Assembly: GCF_900142575.1 (NCBI RefSeq)
Contig: NZ_FRBI01000038.1
Coordinates: 1 to 52,855, forward strand
Source of the DNA: Actinacidiphila paucisporea
Lineage (GTDB): Bacteria; Actinomycetota; Actinomycetes; Streptomycetales; Streptomycetaceae
DNA: 52,855 nucleotides
Reading direction: 5' to 3'
Position numbers and translations under genes: made by a program. Every line of letters begins with the position of its first letter. Position 1 is the stretch's first letter. The notes beneath the pieces are model-generated. The model worked only from the letters and a program-made list of their open reading frames with translations, had not been told where the DNA came from and searched no databases. Positions 1-8,299 of the stretch are shown here, one piece after another.

Positions 1-236
1 TGACCGGCCGCAGCGCGGCGCGCCCTGCCCATGTGGACCACCCGAATGCCTTGTCCCGGAGGGACGAGGCATCAGGTGTCTGTGACGCTCAACCGCCATG
101 TCACCCCCTGCCTGATCGCCTGTTCGCCCCCGGGTGTCGAGGGCTCGCAAGCACCGCGACCTGGTAGACCGGCGGACCTGCGCTGCACCTCGTTCTCGGC
201 AGGCTTGTTGTCGGTGCGGTGCGCTTCACTGCCGCC

Positions 237-1034
237 ATGGAACTCACGCAATCGACGCTCAACGACCTGCTGGCCCGAATCACCTCCCCGGGCGGGTGTC
301 TGCACCTGCCCTCGGATGTCGACCCACACGCACTCGTGGAGTTGCTGGACGGTCGCTACGGTGCCCCGCGAACCCTTGTCCTTGACGGCTTCACGGATCC
401 GACCGCGGATGAGTGGAGCGGCGCGGGGTTGCTGACCGGCCTCGAAGGGCGGGGGGTGACGATACGGGCATGGGCGTACGGGGAGCAGTGGATCGGTGCG
501 GGGACGGCGCGGGACGCGGAAGGCGTCGTCCGGCCGGTGCTGGCGACCGCGCCGCGGCGCACGCAGGCACCGCCCGTGGGGCCACTGGGCCAGGATGAGG
601 ACTGGGTCGACCGGCTCGTCCGCGTCACCGGCTGGACCCCCTCCTCGCGACGGCAGGACGTCGACTGGGCGCGGATCGAGGGGCGCCTGGGATCGAGACT
701 TCCCGGTGACTACAAACGCATGGTGGCGACCTTCGGTGTGGGCGCCTTCGACGGTTACCTCGACCTGAACCAGGAGCCGTGGACGCATCTGCGGGAGGAC
801 GGTCTGCTCATCTGGGCAGGCACCGAACACGAGGACCTGTACTGCTGGCGGGTCGACGGCGGGGACCCGGACCGCTGGCCCGTCGCGGTCCGGACCTTCG
901 ACAACCGCGACGTCCTCTTCGACTGCCCGGCCGCGGAGTTCGTCTGCCGCATCCTCCTTGACCGGCACCATCCGTTCACGATGGCCCGCTACTTCGACAC
1001 CCACTGGTTCCTGAGCTATCAGGACGGCTTGTGA
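237..1034 (+). CDS. SUKH (SMI1/KNR4) superfamily protein
   Basis: 265 aa, predicted cytoplasmic. The C-terminal half (from about residue 125) carries the SUKH-type core: WTPSSRRQDVDWARIEG, then LGSRLPGDYKRMVATFG, then a downstream stretch with conserved aromatic and acidic residues (WAGTEHEDLYCW). In bacteria SUKH proteins are often immunity proteins of polymorphic or contact-dependent toxins, but no toxin gene is adjacent here. The N-terminal half is an unassigned domain. ATG at 237 is preferred to the in-frame GTG at 219, which adds only six residues; neither has a strong Shine-Dalgarno sequence. The family call rests on motif pattern only. The function as immunity protein or scaffold is open. 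Confidence 0.75.
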   Translation: MELTQSTLNDLLARITSPGGCLHLPSDVDPHALVELLDGRYGAPRTLVLDGFTDPTADEWSGAGLLTGLEGRGVTIRAWAYGEQWIGAGTARDAEGVVRPVLATAPRRTQAPPVGPLGQDEDWVDRLVRVTGWTPSSRRQDVDWARIEGRLGSRLPGDYKRMVATFGVGAFDGYLDLNQEPWTHLREDGLLIWAGTEHEDLYCWRVDGGDPDRWPVAVRTFDNRDVLFDCPAAEFVCRILLDRHHPFTMARYFDTHWFLSYQDGL

Positions 1035-1388
1035 TCCGGCCCCGCTGCCAACTGACCGCTGGGGTGGATGTTCCGGGTCGCGGAACGCCCCTCGACCGCG
1101 GGGTTCGCCCCGGGCGAAGCCGTTACCCAAGAGCAACGACCCTCTACGCCGTGTGCGTTTCCGAAATAGGTGCAGGTCACAGGACTGCTCGTAAGCAGGA
1201 CAATCGTTGGACGAATGCGGTCCGCAGTGCAGTTCCGGCGGGTTAAGCGGCCGGCCAGCGCCCTGCAAACGGTGGTCTGACCTGGCAGAACAGCCGAGTA
1301 ACGAGCCGATTGCACAGTCCAGCCGAGTACTTCCTGCCCCGAAAAGAGCAACGGTCAGAAGACCGTGTGCGATTTGGCAGGTACAGGA
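1035..1388. other. Intergenic, no gene seen
   Basis: I see no convincing coding frame or RNA here. The sequence is lower in codon-like GC periodicity than its neighbours. It is the spacer between the SUKH gene and the tRNA scar. Confidence 0.5.
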
Positions 1389-1424
1389 AAGGCTCTGACC
1401 GGCATTCCTGCTGGTCAGAGCCTT
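1389..1424. terminator. Hairpin downstream of the tRNA-Arg remnant
   Basis: Perfect 12-bp stem AAGGCTCTGACC / GGTCAGAGCCTT with a 12-nt loop. On the minus strand it follows the tRNA-Arg 3' end by about 10 nt, so it is probably the native tRNA terminator on the chromosomal side of the att site. Confidence 0.8.
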
Positions 1425-1434
1425 GTTCCGGTTG

Positions 1435-1477
1435 TGCCCCCGGCAGGATTCGAACCTGCGCACACGGCTCCGGAGAC
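1435..1477 (-). tRNA. 3' half of tRNA-Arg(CCG), att-site scar
   Basis: Read on the minus strand this gives anticodon loop CTCCGGA (anticodon CCG), the 3' strand of the anticodon stem, variable loop, T arm GCAGG-TTCGAAT-CCTGC, acceptor strand CGGGGGC and discriminator A. The 5' strand of the anticodon stem does not pair and no D arm or 5' acceptor strand follows, so this is not a working tRNA. Integrative elements of actinomycetes recombine with tRNA 3' ends and leave exactly such a 3' half at the distal junction. The element should lie on the higher-coordinate side. Confidence 0.85.
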
Positions 1478-1511
1478 GCGGGCTTTGGAAAAGTCTTCGC
1501 ATGTCAGACGG

Positions 1512-1979
1512 CTACCTGACACTCCGTCGGCTCGTGCGGCCCACAAATAGCCCACGCCGCGCCAATGTCCCTGTTTGCGAGCTTTGGTCCCTGTCCTCCG
1601 AGTCGGGCCGCCTGTCGTTGTCGTCGTCGCGCTTGGTTCTGCAGTACACCTTCTCTTCGACCTTCCAGGCCGGGGTGGTGCCGGGCCGCTCGGTCGGGAC
1701 CTGGTCGTAGGGCTGGCCGTCGATCGGCTCGCACAGGGCGGCCGGTGCGCGGAAGTCCACGGCGGCCGGGAGGGCCAGGAGCCGGCCTCGCTCGCTGCTC
1801 TGGTGGGGCACGTGGATCTGCAGGTCGTACCACCAGCCGTCCGGCTCCCTGACCCGGGCTTTGACGACGGCGTACAGGCGCTGTCCGTCCGGGAGGGTCA
1901 CGTCGACCAGCGGCCCGTCGGCCAGCGGCAGCGCAGCCGACTGCGCCTGGCCCTGCTCCTGTTCCTGGTCGTCGCCCAC
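1512..1979 (-). CDS. Hypothetical protein of an integrated element
   Basis: 155 aa, no recognised catalytic motif. The core is DGPLVDVTLPDGQRLYAVV, then DGWWYDLQIHVP, then a C-terminal region with WKVEEKVYC and a charged Asp/Arg tail. It is the first gene inside the tRNA-Arg junction, the usual place for element-encoded genes. A degenerate second copy lies at 8008-8310 beside an ISAs1 remnant. The GTG start at 1979 has a GGAGG only 1-2 nt upstream, too close to be ideal, so the N terminus may be truncated. No function can be assigned. Confidence 0.6.
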   Translation of the reverse strand: MGDDQEQEQGQAQSAALPLADGPLVDVTLPDGQRLYAVVKARVREPDGWWYDLQIHVPHQSSERGRLLALPAAVDFRAPAALCEPIDGQPYDQVPTERPGTTPAWKVEEKVYCRTKRDDDNDRRPDSEDRDQSSQTGTLARRGLFVGRTSRRSVR

Positions 1980-2047
1980 CCCTCCAACCTAGTTCGATTC
2001 CCCGTTCGATTCCACGGGTGGAACGCCTTCCGTCGCTCCACCCGGGA

Positions 2048-2090
2048 TGTCCGGTGCCACTGAACCTTGACCGTTTGCCATTGGAGTTTG
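2048..2090 (+). repeat. Left terminal inverted repeat of the mini-element
   Basis: Starts TGTCCGGTGCCACT and ends CCATTGGAGTTTG. It is the reverse complement of 2859-2901 with a single C/T difference. Confidence 0.9.
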
Positions 2091-2114
2091 GCGGGCGGTG
2101 CTTGCGCTAGTGGT

Positions 2115-2774
2115 TCAGTCCTCTGCCTGGCCCGTGAGACCGAAGAGTGGCAAGCAGGGCAGGAGACCGGTGATCGTGGTGGGGACGCGCTGGTGTATCT
2201 CCCAGCTGGCCCGGGCCAACCGCAAGCGCCGCATCGTCGTGCGTCGGCCACGGATGCTCCACTGGGCGACGCCGTCGGGCTCGTATCCCAGCTTCTCGGA
2301 CACGGCGAAGGAAGAAGGGTTGTCTTCGAAGGCGCCCGACAGCGCGTCGGCCGCGCCCAGCCCGGCGAAGGCCAGGTGCAAGATCGCGGCGCGCATCTCG
2401 GTCCCGATTCCCTGTCGCTGATGGCGCACACCGAGCCAGGAGGCCGTGCTGACCTGCCGCAGCACGGCGAAGTCACGAGCGGTGATCTCCTGAAGGCCGA
2501 CGACGCGGCCGTCCGTGAAGACGGCGAGGTTCAGCGCCCAGTTGTCCGGTGCCCAGTTTCCCCGCCGCAGCCAATGGTGCTGCACCACCGAACGTGCCCT
2601 CTCGGCAGGCGGCAGATCCGTCCAGGGCACGATGAACGGCATCCGGTCCGGCTCATGGACGCCATCGGCCGCGAGGTCGGCCAGCTGGGCCAGTTCGTCC
2701 TCGGAGGGCAGTCGCAGCTCCAGACGGGGAGTGTTCAGACGCAAGCCCAGGAGGGGCCAGTGATCCATCAGCAT
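2115..2774 (-). CDS. GNAT family N-acetyltransferase (RimJ/RimL type)
   Basis: 219 aa, Acetyltransf_3-like. LMDHWPLLGLRLNTPRLELR is the usual RimJ/RimL opening. Core strands NWALNLAVFTDGRVVGLQEI and the acetyl-CoA loop VRHQRQGIGTEMRAAIL (Q/RxxGxG/A type) follow, then DNPSSFAVSEKLGYEPDG. It would transfer acetyl from acetyl-CoA to an amine; the substrate is unknown. The ATG at 2774 was chosen because it begins the family-like N terminus. Upstream in-frame sequence lies in the right inverted repeat of the mini-element, which could supply a promoter. It is the sole cargo of that element. Confidence 0.85.
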   Translation of the reverse strand: MLMDHWPLLGLRLNTPRLELRLPSEDELAQLADLAADGVHEPDRMPFIVPWTDLPPAERARSVVQHHWLRRGNWAPDNWALNLAVFTDGRVVGLQEITARDFAVLRQVSTASWLGVRHQRQGIGTEMRAAILHLAFAGLGAADALSGAFEDNPSSFAVSEKLGYEPDGVAQWSIRGRRTTMRRLRLARASWEIHQRVPTTITGLLPCLPLFGLTGQAED

Positions 2775-2858
2775 GAGCCATTGTCCGGTCCGGTCGCGAC
2801 CGAGGTCACCCGGTTTTCCTCGCAGGCAGGTCCTCGTTCGCCGCCGACCCCTGCCGGT

Positions 2859-2901
2859 CAAACTCCAATGGCAAACGGTCAAGGTTTAGTGGCACCGGAC
2901 A
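2859..2901 (-). repeat. Right terminal inverted repeat of the mini-element
   Basis: Contains two spaced GGTCAA...TGGCA units and ends GGCACCGGACA, followed directly by the CGGGA target duplication. Confidence 0.9.
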
Positions 2902-3030
2902 CGGGAGGCGTTCTACGAACATCACTACAGCAGGTCACAGCCGTGGAACGGTGGAAAGCGGCGGTGGGTACAAGCAGGTGAGCAACTGCCCCGGCTGCTC
3001 ACCTGCCCGTGTGCGGACCGCTCGGATCGG

Positions 3031-3050
3031 TCTGGAACGGTCTGGAACGG
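3031..3050 (+). repeat. Tandem decamer repeat
   Basis: TCTGGAACGG occurs twice in exact tandem, preceded by a partial third unit (CGG). Confidence 0.7.
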
Positions 3051-3101
3051 TGGGTATGGGCGGGGAACTGGGCAATCCGGGTGCGGTGGAACAGCGTGGC
3101 C

Positions 3102-3132
3102 ACCCCTTGACCACCCCTTGCCCGACCCCTTG
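3102..3132 (+). repeat. Iteron-like ACCCCTTG array
   Basis: ACCCCTTG at 3102-3109, 3113-3120 and 3125-3132. The spacing is 11 and 12 nt, close to one helical turn, and two copies continue as ACCCCTTGACCAC. Phased repeats of this kind are typical of initiator or repressor binding sites. A role as origin is inference. Confidence 0.5.
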
Positions 3133-3894
3133 ACCACGCTGCGCCGCGGTCGTCCGGCCCTCGCGTTTCTCCTGGACCAGCGGCGGTTGCCCGGCAGGAA
3201 CAGACCGCGGACAAGGGGGCCCGGGTCACCCTGCGCCCGACTCGCCGGCGAGGCGCGCCGGCGAGCGGAAGGGGGTCGCGGTGGCAGGCGCAGAATCGGG
3301 TGCGCGGCGGTGCCGGTGCCAGGTGCATCCTGGAGGGACCGGCTGAGCGGCACGGGAGTGCACTGCTGCGGCACGGCAAAGTACATGGACGCGGCGAGAA
3401 GCGGTGTTCGGGCAGTCAGCAGGTTGGGCAAAGTGCACTGCTCCCGGTTCGAACGGCACGGCGGGCTCCGGCTGGTGGCCGCCGGCGGGGTCGGTGTGCG
3501 GCGCCGGCCGGTGCCGGGAGCGGGTGTACGGGGCCGGTTACCGATGGTTGTCCGACGGTGATACCGATGCCGCCCCCAAGGGTGCACCCGACCCCCTCGC
3601 GCATGGCGGGAGCTTTTGCCCTGGTCAGAGCCCTTGTCCCGACATCACCGGGGATGCCGACAACCCCTCTGCCCTCCACCCTCCTTGGCCGTACCTGGGG
3701 GAAGGGGACGGTGCGGCGTAGGCGGGCGGCAGGGCGAGGGGTCAGGGGCGGGTTTGGCCTCCGGCGGGCCCTGGCCGGGCGGCTGGCCGCCGCTGGTTGC
3801 GTCGGCCTGGGAAGAGGGCCGGGCCGGGCTGTCGGCGGCACAGGCGACGATGGAAGGCCTCCACAGCACGATCGTCGGCGGGGAGGCGTCAGGT

Positions 3895-4480
3895 GGCGAA
3901 CGGGGCAGGCTCGGTGACCAGGCCGGGGGACAAGCAGTCGCGGCGGCCGCGGTCGAGTGTGAGCGACCGGCATGACGCGCCGCGCGTGCTGGGGGTGCTG
4001 AAGGTGGCGACCGCGACGCAGATCATGGAACTGGTCCGCCCACCTGTCGGACAACAAGGCGATCCGCAACGCCCTGTTGGCACTCATGGTCGACAAGCTG
4101 GTGGTCGCCGAGGGCAGCACGGCGGGTTCGGTGCACCAGACCGTGTGGGTGAGCCGTCGCGGAAGCTGTGGCACCTGACACCGGCCGGCCTGGACGCGGC
4201 CGCCGAGAAACTCGGGCGCGAACAGGAACTGATGGGCGGCAACGCCCGCGGCGCGGGTATCGGAGGCGCGCCGCACGCGATGGCCGTCAACGCCACGATC
4301 GTGGGCTTCACCCGCGGCGGCAGGGCGGCGGGTGCCCCGGCCGGGATCGGCGGCCTTGAGGCGTGGCACACCGAGGTCGCGCACCCACTGTCCAGCTCCG
4401 GGAAGCGCAATGTCCGCGCTCGAGAAGCGGAAGGTGAAGAAGCTCGCCCGCCTGTGGGACGAAGCCGGGACCGCCGACGA
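3895..4480 (+). pseudogene. Replication-relaxation family protein, frameshifted
   Basis: Successive frames give LGVLKVATATQIMELVRP, then in another frame HLSDNKAIRNALLALMVDKL, then back to KLWHLTPAGLDAAAEKL, GAPHAMAVNATIVGF and GIGGLEAWHTEVAHPL. This is the winged-helix order seen in actinobacterial replication-relaxation proteins of plasmids and integrative elements. At least two frame changes, near 4045 and 4160, prevent a single product. The 3' end decays into unassignable sequence. Together with the tRNA-Arg scar it supports a degraded integrative or conjugative element. Confidence 0.65.
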
Positions 4481-4909
4481 CGAACGGTGAACTCCAGGCC
4501 CGCGCATCTCACTCTGGCGACAGTGGCGGGAGCCGGAGGTGCCACCGCAGCGAGACGCTCGTCACCGCGTGCCGGTCCGCGAGCACCGCGGCGAGATTGT
4601 GGGTGCTCCGGCTCGTCCCGCCGAGCCCGTAGAGGTCGTGAATGAGGAACGTGATCTTCACCTGCTCCCGCGTACCCCACCGCGGACGGCCCTACGCATC
4701 CAGCAGGCGGAGGCCGTACGTTCCCGCCCCGTGGCGGGCCGACCTGAACGGGCTCGTCCCAGGTGCGGGCCCCGGCGGGTTCCTTGATCCTGGACGGGAC
4801 CGGCGGGACGCCCCATCGCGGCCGTCCGGAGGATCATAGCCGTCCAGGGAAGAGAGCGCGCCATGGCAGTGCCGAGCGGGGACGACGTCGGACATCGGCG
4901 GGTCGGGGC
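4481..4909. other. Intergenic, remnants only
   Basis: No supported gene. Short plus-strand frames exist without family resemblance. The last part is the leader of the WD40 gene; in-frame codons upstream of 4910 encode Arg/Gly-rich sequence unlike a propeller. Confidence 0.4.
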
Positions 4910-6985
4910 ATGACGACGCGGCAGGCGAAGCTGGTGAGCTTCCTGGCTCCGGGCGGCGAGGACAGGGCGGCGTTCGGCACGTCCTGGAGCGCGGACAGCC
5001 GATGGGTGGCGACCCGCTTCGCCGACGGGACGGTGCGCGTCTTCGAAGCCCGCACGGGCGTGGAACGCTGCCGGATCGCCGGGTCCCCCAACGTCGTCGC
5101 CTTCAGTCCCGACGGACAGTGGCTGGCGATGGGGTTCGACAAGGTGCGGGCCGTGGTCGTCGACGCCGCGACCGGCGCGGAGCGCTGCCGCATGCAGCAC
5201 GTCGTCGGCACGCCGGAGGAGCGCGGCACGTCCTCCCTCGCGTGGAACGGGAACGGCAAACGCCTGGCCACGGGCGCGGACGACGCGGCCCTGATCTTCA
5301 ACGCCGCCACCGGCGCGCTGGAACTGGCGTTCCCGTCCGGTGACACCCGGTGGTACCCAGTGAGGTGCGTGGCCTGGAGCCCCGACACCCCGGGCCTGCG
5401 GCTGGCCGTCGGTTTCGGCTCGTCGGCTGCCGCGGACACGCAGCGGGGCCTGGTGACGATCTTCGACACCGACGGCGGGATCGTGATGGCGCGGGCCGCG
5501 ATGACCGGCTTCGTCAACAGCGTGGCCTGGAGCAACAGCGGAAAGTACCTCGCCGCCGCCTGCGGGGACGGGAGTGCGATGGTGGTCCACTCGACCACCG
5601 GGACGCTGCGCACCCGGCTCCTTGAGCCCCTCGATCTCGACCACCAGGTGTGGGGCGCGGTGTTCAGCCCCGACGACGCGTCGGTGGCACTGTCCGGAGC
5701 CGACTACACGGTCCGCCTCTTCGACGCGGCAAGCGGTGCGGAGAGGTACCGGGTGACGCACGGCTACGCCGCCGGCATCGCGGGTTTCAGCCGGGACGGC
5801 CGATGGCTGGCCACGTCGTCGTCCGGGATCGTCGTCGACGCGCCGCCGGGCACGGAGGGCGGCGGGCTCGTGTTCGACGCGGCGACGGGGAAGAAGCTGT
5901 CGCTACTGGGCTTCTGTGTGAGCGCGGCGTTCAGCCCGGACGGCACGCTGGTCGCCGCGGCCGGTGGTCCCTCCGACGGCGTGACGCGGGTCTTCGACCC
6001 CTTCGCCGACCAGGAGCGCTGCCGGCTGACCCACGGCGGCCCTGTGAACGCGGTCGCGTTCAGCCCGGCGGGCGGCCAGGTGGCGACCGCCTCCCAGGAC
6101 GGGACCTCCCGGGTCTTCGACGCCGCCAGCGGCACCCAGGGGAGCGGCCAGATCTACAGCGGCACCGTCACGGCCGTGGCGTGTTCGCACCTGGGCAGGA
6201 TCGCCAGCGGCGGCAGCGGCGGCAAGGTCCGTCTCTGGGACGCGGCCACCGGCGCGGTCCTGAAGGAGCTGGCCCACGGCGGGGCCGTGTCCGCCGTCGC
6301 GTTCAGCGAGGACGGGCTGTCCCTGGCCACGGGAAGCAAGGACGGCAAGGCCCGGGTATTCGCGGGTGACACCGGCGAGCCGCGGTTCGAGCTCACGCAC
6401 GGCGGCGAGGTCGGGACGGTCGCGTTCACGAGGGACGGAAAGTGGCTCGCCACCGGCAGTGCGGACACGGCGGCCCGGATCTTCGACGCCGGGACGGGGA
6501 CCGGCCACGCGGTACTGAGCCATGCCGGGCCGGTACACCACGTCGCCTTCAGCCAGGACGGAGACTTTCTGGCCACGGCCTCCGCCGACCGGACGGCGCG
6601 GGTCTTCGACCGCCAGACCGGCGCCCAGCGGTACCAGTTGACCCACGGCGGCTCCGTCCTGTCCGTCGCGGTCAGCCCGGCCGGCCTGCTCGCCACCGCC
6701 TGCGACGACGAGCTCGTCCGGCTGTTCCGCCTCGCCGACGGCGCCGAGCTCTTCCACTGGCAGATCGGCGCCCCGGTGCGAGCGGTCACCTTCAGCCCGG
6801 ACGGCCGCCGTCTCGCATCCGCGTCCGCCGACGGCACGGCCGGCCTCTTCGACCCGGCCGCCGGCGTGCAGATCCTGCGCCTGGACCACGGACTCCCAGT
6901 GAACGCAGTGGCGTTCAGCCCCGACGGGCAGTGGCTCGCCACCGCCTGCGACGACGGAGCCGCCCGGGTCTTCACGGCGGCGTGA
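4910..6985 (+). CDS. WD40-repeat beta-propeller protein
   Basis: 691 aa composed almost wholly of WD40-type repeats. I count about 16 units of the form VxxVAFSPDGxxLATxSxDGxxRVFDAxTG followed by LTHGG. That is enough for two seven- or eight-bladed propellers. There is no signal peptide, kinase, NB-ARC or protease domain, so it looks like a stand-alone cytoplasmic interaction scaffold. The ATG at 4910 starts just before the first blade. Blades 9-13 and 15-16 are very alike and probably arose by internal duplication. Binding partners are unknown. Confidence 0.85.
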   Translation: MTTRQAKLVSFLAPGGEDRAAFGTSWSADSRWVATRFADGTVRVFEARTGVERCRIAGSPNVVAFSPDGQWLAMGFDKVRAVVVDAATGAERCRMQHVVGTPEERGTSSLAWNGNGKRLATGADDAALIFNAATGALELAFPSGDTRWYPVRCVAWSPDTPGLRLAVGFGSSAAADTQRGLVTIFDTDGGIVMARAAMTGFVNSVAWSNSGKYLAAACGDGSAMVVHSTTGTLRTRLLEPLDLDHQVWGAVFSPDDASVALSGADYTVRLFDAASGAERYRVTHGYAAGIAGFSRDGRWLATSSSGIVVDAPPGTEGGGLVFDAATGKKLSLLGFCVSAAFSPDGTLVAAAGGPSDGVTRVFDPFADQERCRLTHGGPVNAVAFSPAGGQVATASQDGTSRVFDAASGTQGSGQIYSGTVTAVACSHLGRIASGGSGGKVRLWDAATGAVLKELAHGGAVSAVAFSEDGLSLATGSKDGKARVFAGDTGEPRFELTHGGEVGTVAFTRDGKWLATGSADTAARIFDAGTGTGHAVLSHAGPVHHVAFSQDGDFLATASADRTARVFDRQTGAQRYQLTHGGSVLSVAVSPAGLLATACDDELVRLFRLADGAELFHWQIGAPVRAVTFSPDGRRLASASADGTAGLFDPAAGVQILRLDHGLPVNAVAFSPDGQWLATACDDGAARVFTAA

Positions 6986-7177
6986 AAGCCTCCTTGAGTG
7001 CCGCGGGGTGGCAGAATTCCCGGCCGTCCCGGAGGAGGAGGGTGCTCATGGTCGCGACGTCGGAGATCCCAAGGACAAAGTGTCTGTAAGCACTTCTTTG
7101 GGCTCCACTGCACGGAGTTCCTTTGGACCGGTCAGGGGCTGGAGGGGGCGTGCGGTGGTGTGATTCACGCCCCTGTA

Positions 7178-7197
7178 GCAAAGTGATTTGGCCCCAC
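7178..7197 (+). repeat. Imperfect inverted repeat, left of the hydrolase
   Basis: GCAAAGTGATTTGGCCCCAC. The reverse complement of 8040-8062 reads GCAAGAAGTTGATC then TGGCCCCAC. The pair encloses the broken alpha/beta hydrolase and could be relics of insertion-sequence ends. Confidence 0.4.
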
Positions 7198-7209
7198 TTC
7201 GATGGTAGA

Positions 7210-7906
7210 TCATGTCGTGGTGGCGAGTTCGACGAGGTGCCGGGCCGTGCCGGCAGGATCGATGATCTGATGGAGGTGTGCGCCGGGCAGGTGTGCCACA
7301 CGCCATCCGCGTTCGCGCGCTTCGGCGGCAAGGTCGTCATACGGAGGCCCGAACAACAAGTAGGAGCAGGGGTGGTCATCCCAGCCGTCGGGGACCGGGA
7401 TGTGCTGCTCGTAGTAGGACAGCGGCAGGGTGGGCTTGCTCCTCAATGACGGTCTGTCGCATCGTCGGATCGGAGAACATGGGTGCGACGTCTGCCTCGT
7501 CCCACCAGTCGGTCCAGCGTGGAAGCCTGCCGTTCACGGCCTTCGGACCGAGGAACTCCAGCAACTCGGGTGGGGCGACAGGGGTCGGTCCGATCAGGGC
7601 CGGCAACGCGGCATCGACGAAGATCGAGCTGGCCACCGGATGGTCGAGGCCCGAGCGGATCGCCGGGAGAAACAAGCCTGCATTGCTGTGTGCCACCAAC
7701 GTGACGGGGCTGCCAGCCGGGACCTGTCGGAGGTCGTCGCGGACGGCACTGACGATGCGGGGCCAAAACGGCGGAGCACCGGCGCCGATGTGCAACAGGG
7801 ACGGCACCAGTACCTGGTATCCCGCCGCTGCTAGGTGTTCGGCCACGGGGCGCCAGGTCGAGGGGCCTACGGACGGACTGTGCACGAGAACGAAGATCGG
7901 CTGCAT
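7210..7906 (-). pseudogene. Alpha/beta hydrolase, single frameshift
   Basis: ATG at 7906 begins MQPIFVLVHSPSVGPSTWRPV, and VTLVAHSNAGLFLPAI contains the nucleophile elbow (here HSNAG). The frame fails near 7440: after MRQTVIEEQ the family-like continuation KPTLPLSYYEQHIPVPDGWD and AHLPGAHLHQIIDPAGTA (likely catalytic His) is read in the adjacent frame down to the stop at 7210. The joined product would be about 230 aa, normal for this short hydrolase group. One indel separates it from an intact gene, so either recent decay or sequencing error is possible. Confidence 0.75.
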
Positions 7907-8039
7907 GTGACGATCCTGTCGCCCATGCCATCGGAGCCGCGACAGTGTTGGCCGACAGCAGAACGCTTGGTTTCGAAGAAGCTCAGGTGCGGCCAAACAG
8001 CCCACCCGGTCGAGCCTTTCACGGCTCTCTGACCGCCGG

Positions 8040-8062
8040 GTGGGGCCAGATCAACTTCTTGC
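8040..8062 (-). repeat. Imperfect inverted repeat, right of the hydrolase
   Basis: Partner of 7178-7197; both point toward the hydrolase with the shared end TGGCCCCAC. Confidence 0.4.
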
Positions 8063-8122
8063 GTTGCAGAGCCACTTCTCGTCCGTACAGGGAGCCCATT
8101 CACGTGCTTACAAACAGCGGCC

Positions 8123-8158
8123 GGGAGGGCTGGGAGGGCCGGGAGGGCCGGGAGGGCC
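8123..8158 (+). repeat. 9-bp tandem repeat, four units
   Basis: GGGAGGGCY repeated four times. On the minus strand it encodes repeated Leu-Pro-Ala inside the broken hypothetical. The parent gene has one unit. Confidence 0.85.
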
Positions 8159-8299
8159 GGGAGCCGGCCCCGCTCGCTGCTCTGGCTCGGCACGTGGACC
8201 TGCAGGTCGTACCACCAGCCGTCCGGCCCGCCCTGGCCCGGGCTTTCACCAAGGCGTACAGGTGCTGGCTTGGGGAGGGTCACGTCGACCAGCGGCCCG

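Larger units (their letters stand above)
2048..2901. mobile_element. IS21-like mini-element carrying a GNAT gene
   Basis: An 854-bp unit bounded by 43-bp inverted repeats (2048-2090 and 2859-2901, one mismatch) with ends TGT...ACA, flanked on both sides by CGGGA (2043-2047 and 2902-2906), a 5-bp target duplication. Each end contains two spaced copies of a GGTCAA...TGGCA motif about 21 bp apart. Repeated sites inside TGT/ACA ends and short duplications are typical of IS21-family ends. No istA/istB transposase is present, so it would need one in trans. The only gene inside is the acetyltransferase at 2115-2774. Confidence 0.8.
2907..3894. other. Non-coding, repeat-bearing segment
   Basis: About 1 kb without a credible gene. 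Open frames on both strands are Arg/Pro/Gly-rich shadows. The left part carries two small direct-repeat arrays, listed separately. Its position upstream of a replication-relaxation-type remnant would suit a plasmid or element control region. Confidence 0.4.

Noticed and set aside
72..1502. 476-aa minus-strand open frame across the SUKH gene and tRNA remnant
   Set aside because: Arg/Pro-rich shadow of the plus-strand SUKH gene that also reads through the tRNA half; no family resemblance.
1310..1550. Short frames containing PPAGFEPAHT-like peptides
   Set aside because: Known artefact of translating tRNA T-arm sequence.
2925..3587. 220-aa minus-strand frame
   Set aside because: Low-complexity Arg/Pro sequence over repeat-bearing non-coding DNA; no start signal or family match.
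3416..4507. 363-aa minus-strand frame
   Set aside because: Antisense shadow over the replication-relaxation pseudogene, whose plus-strand motifs are convincing.
4763..4909. N-terminal extension of the WD40 protein
   Set aside because: The extra 49 residues are Arg/Gly-rich and unlike a blade; ATG at 4910 is the better start.
5903..6889. 328-aa minus-strand frame inside the WD40 gene
   Set aside because: Repetitive because its sense strand is repetitive; antisense shadow.
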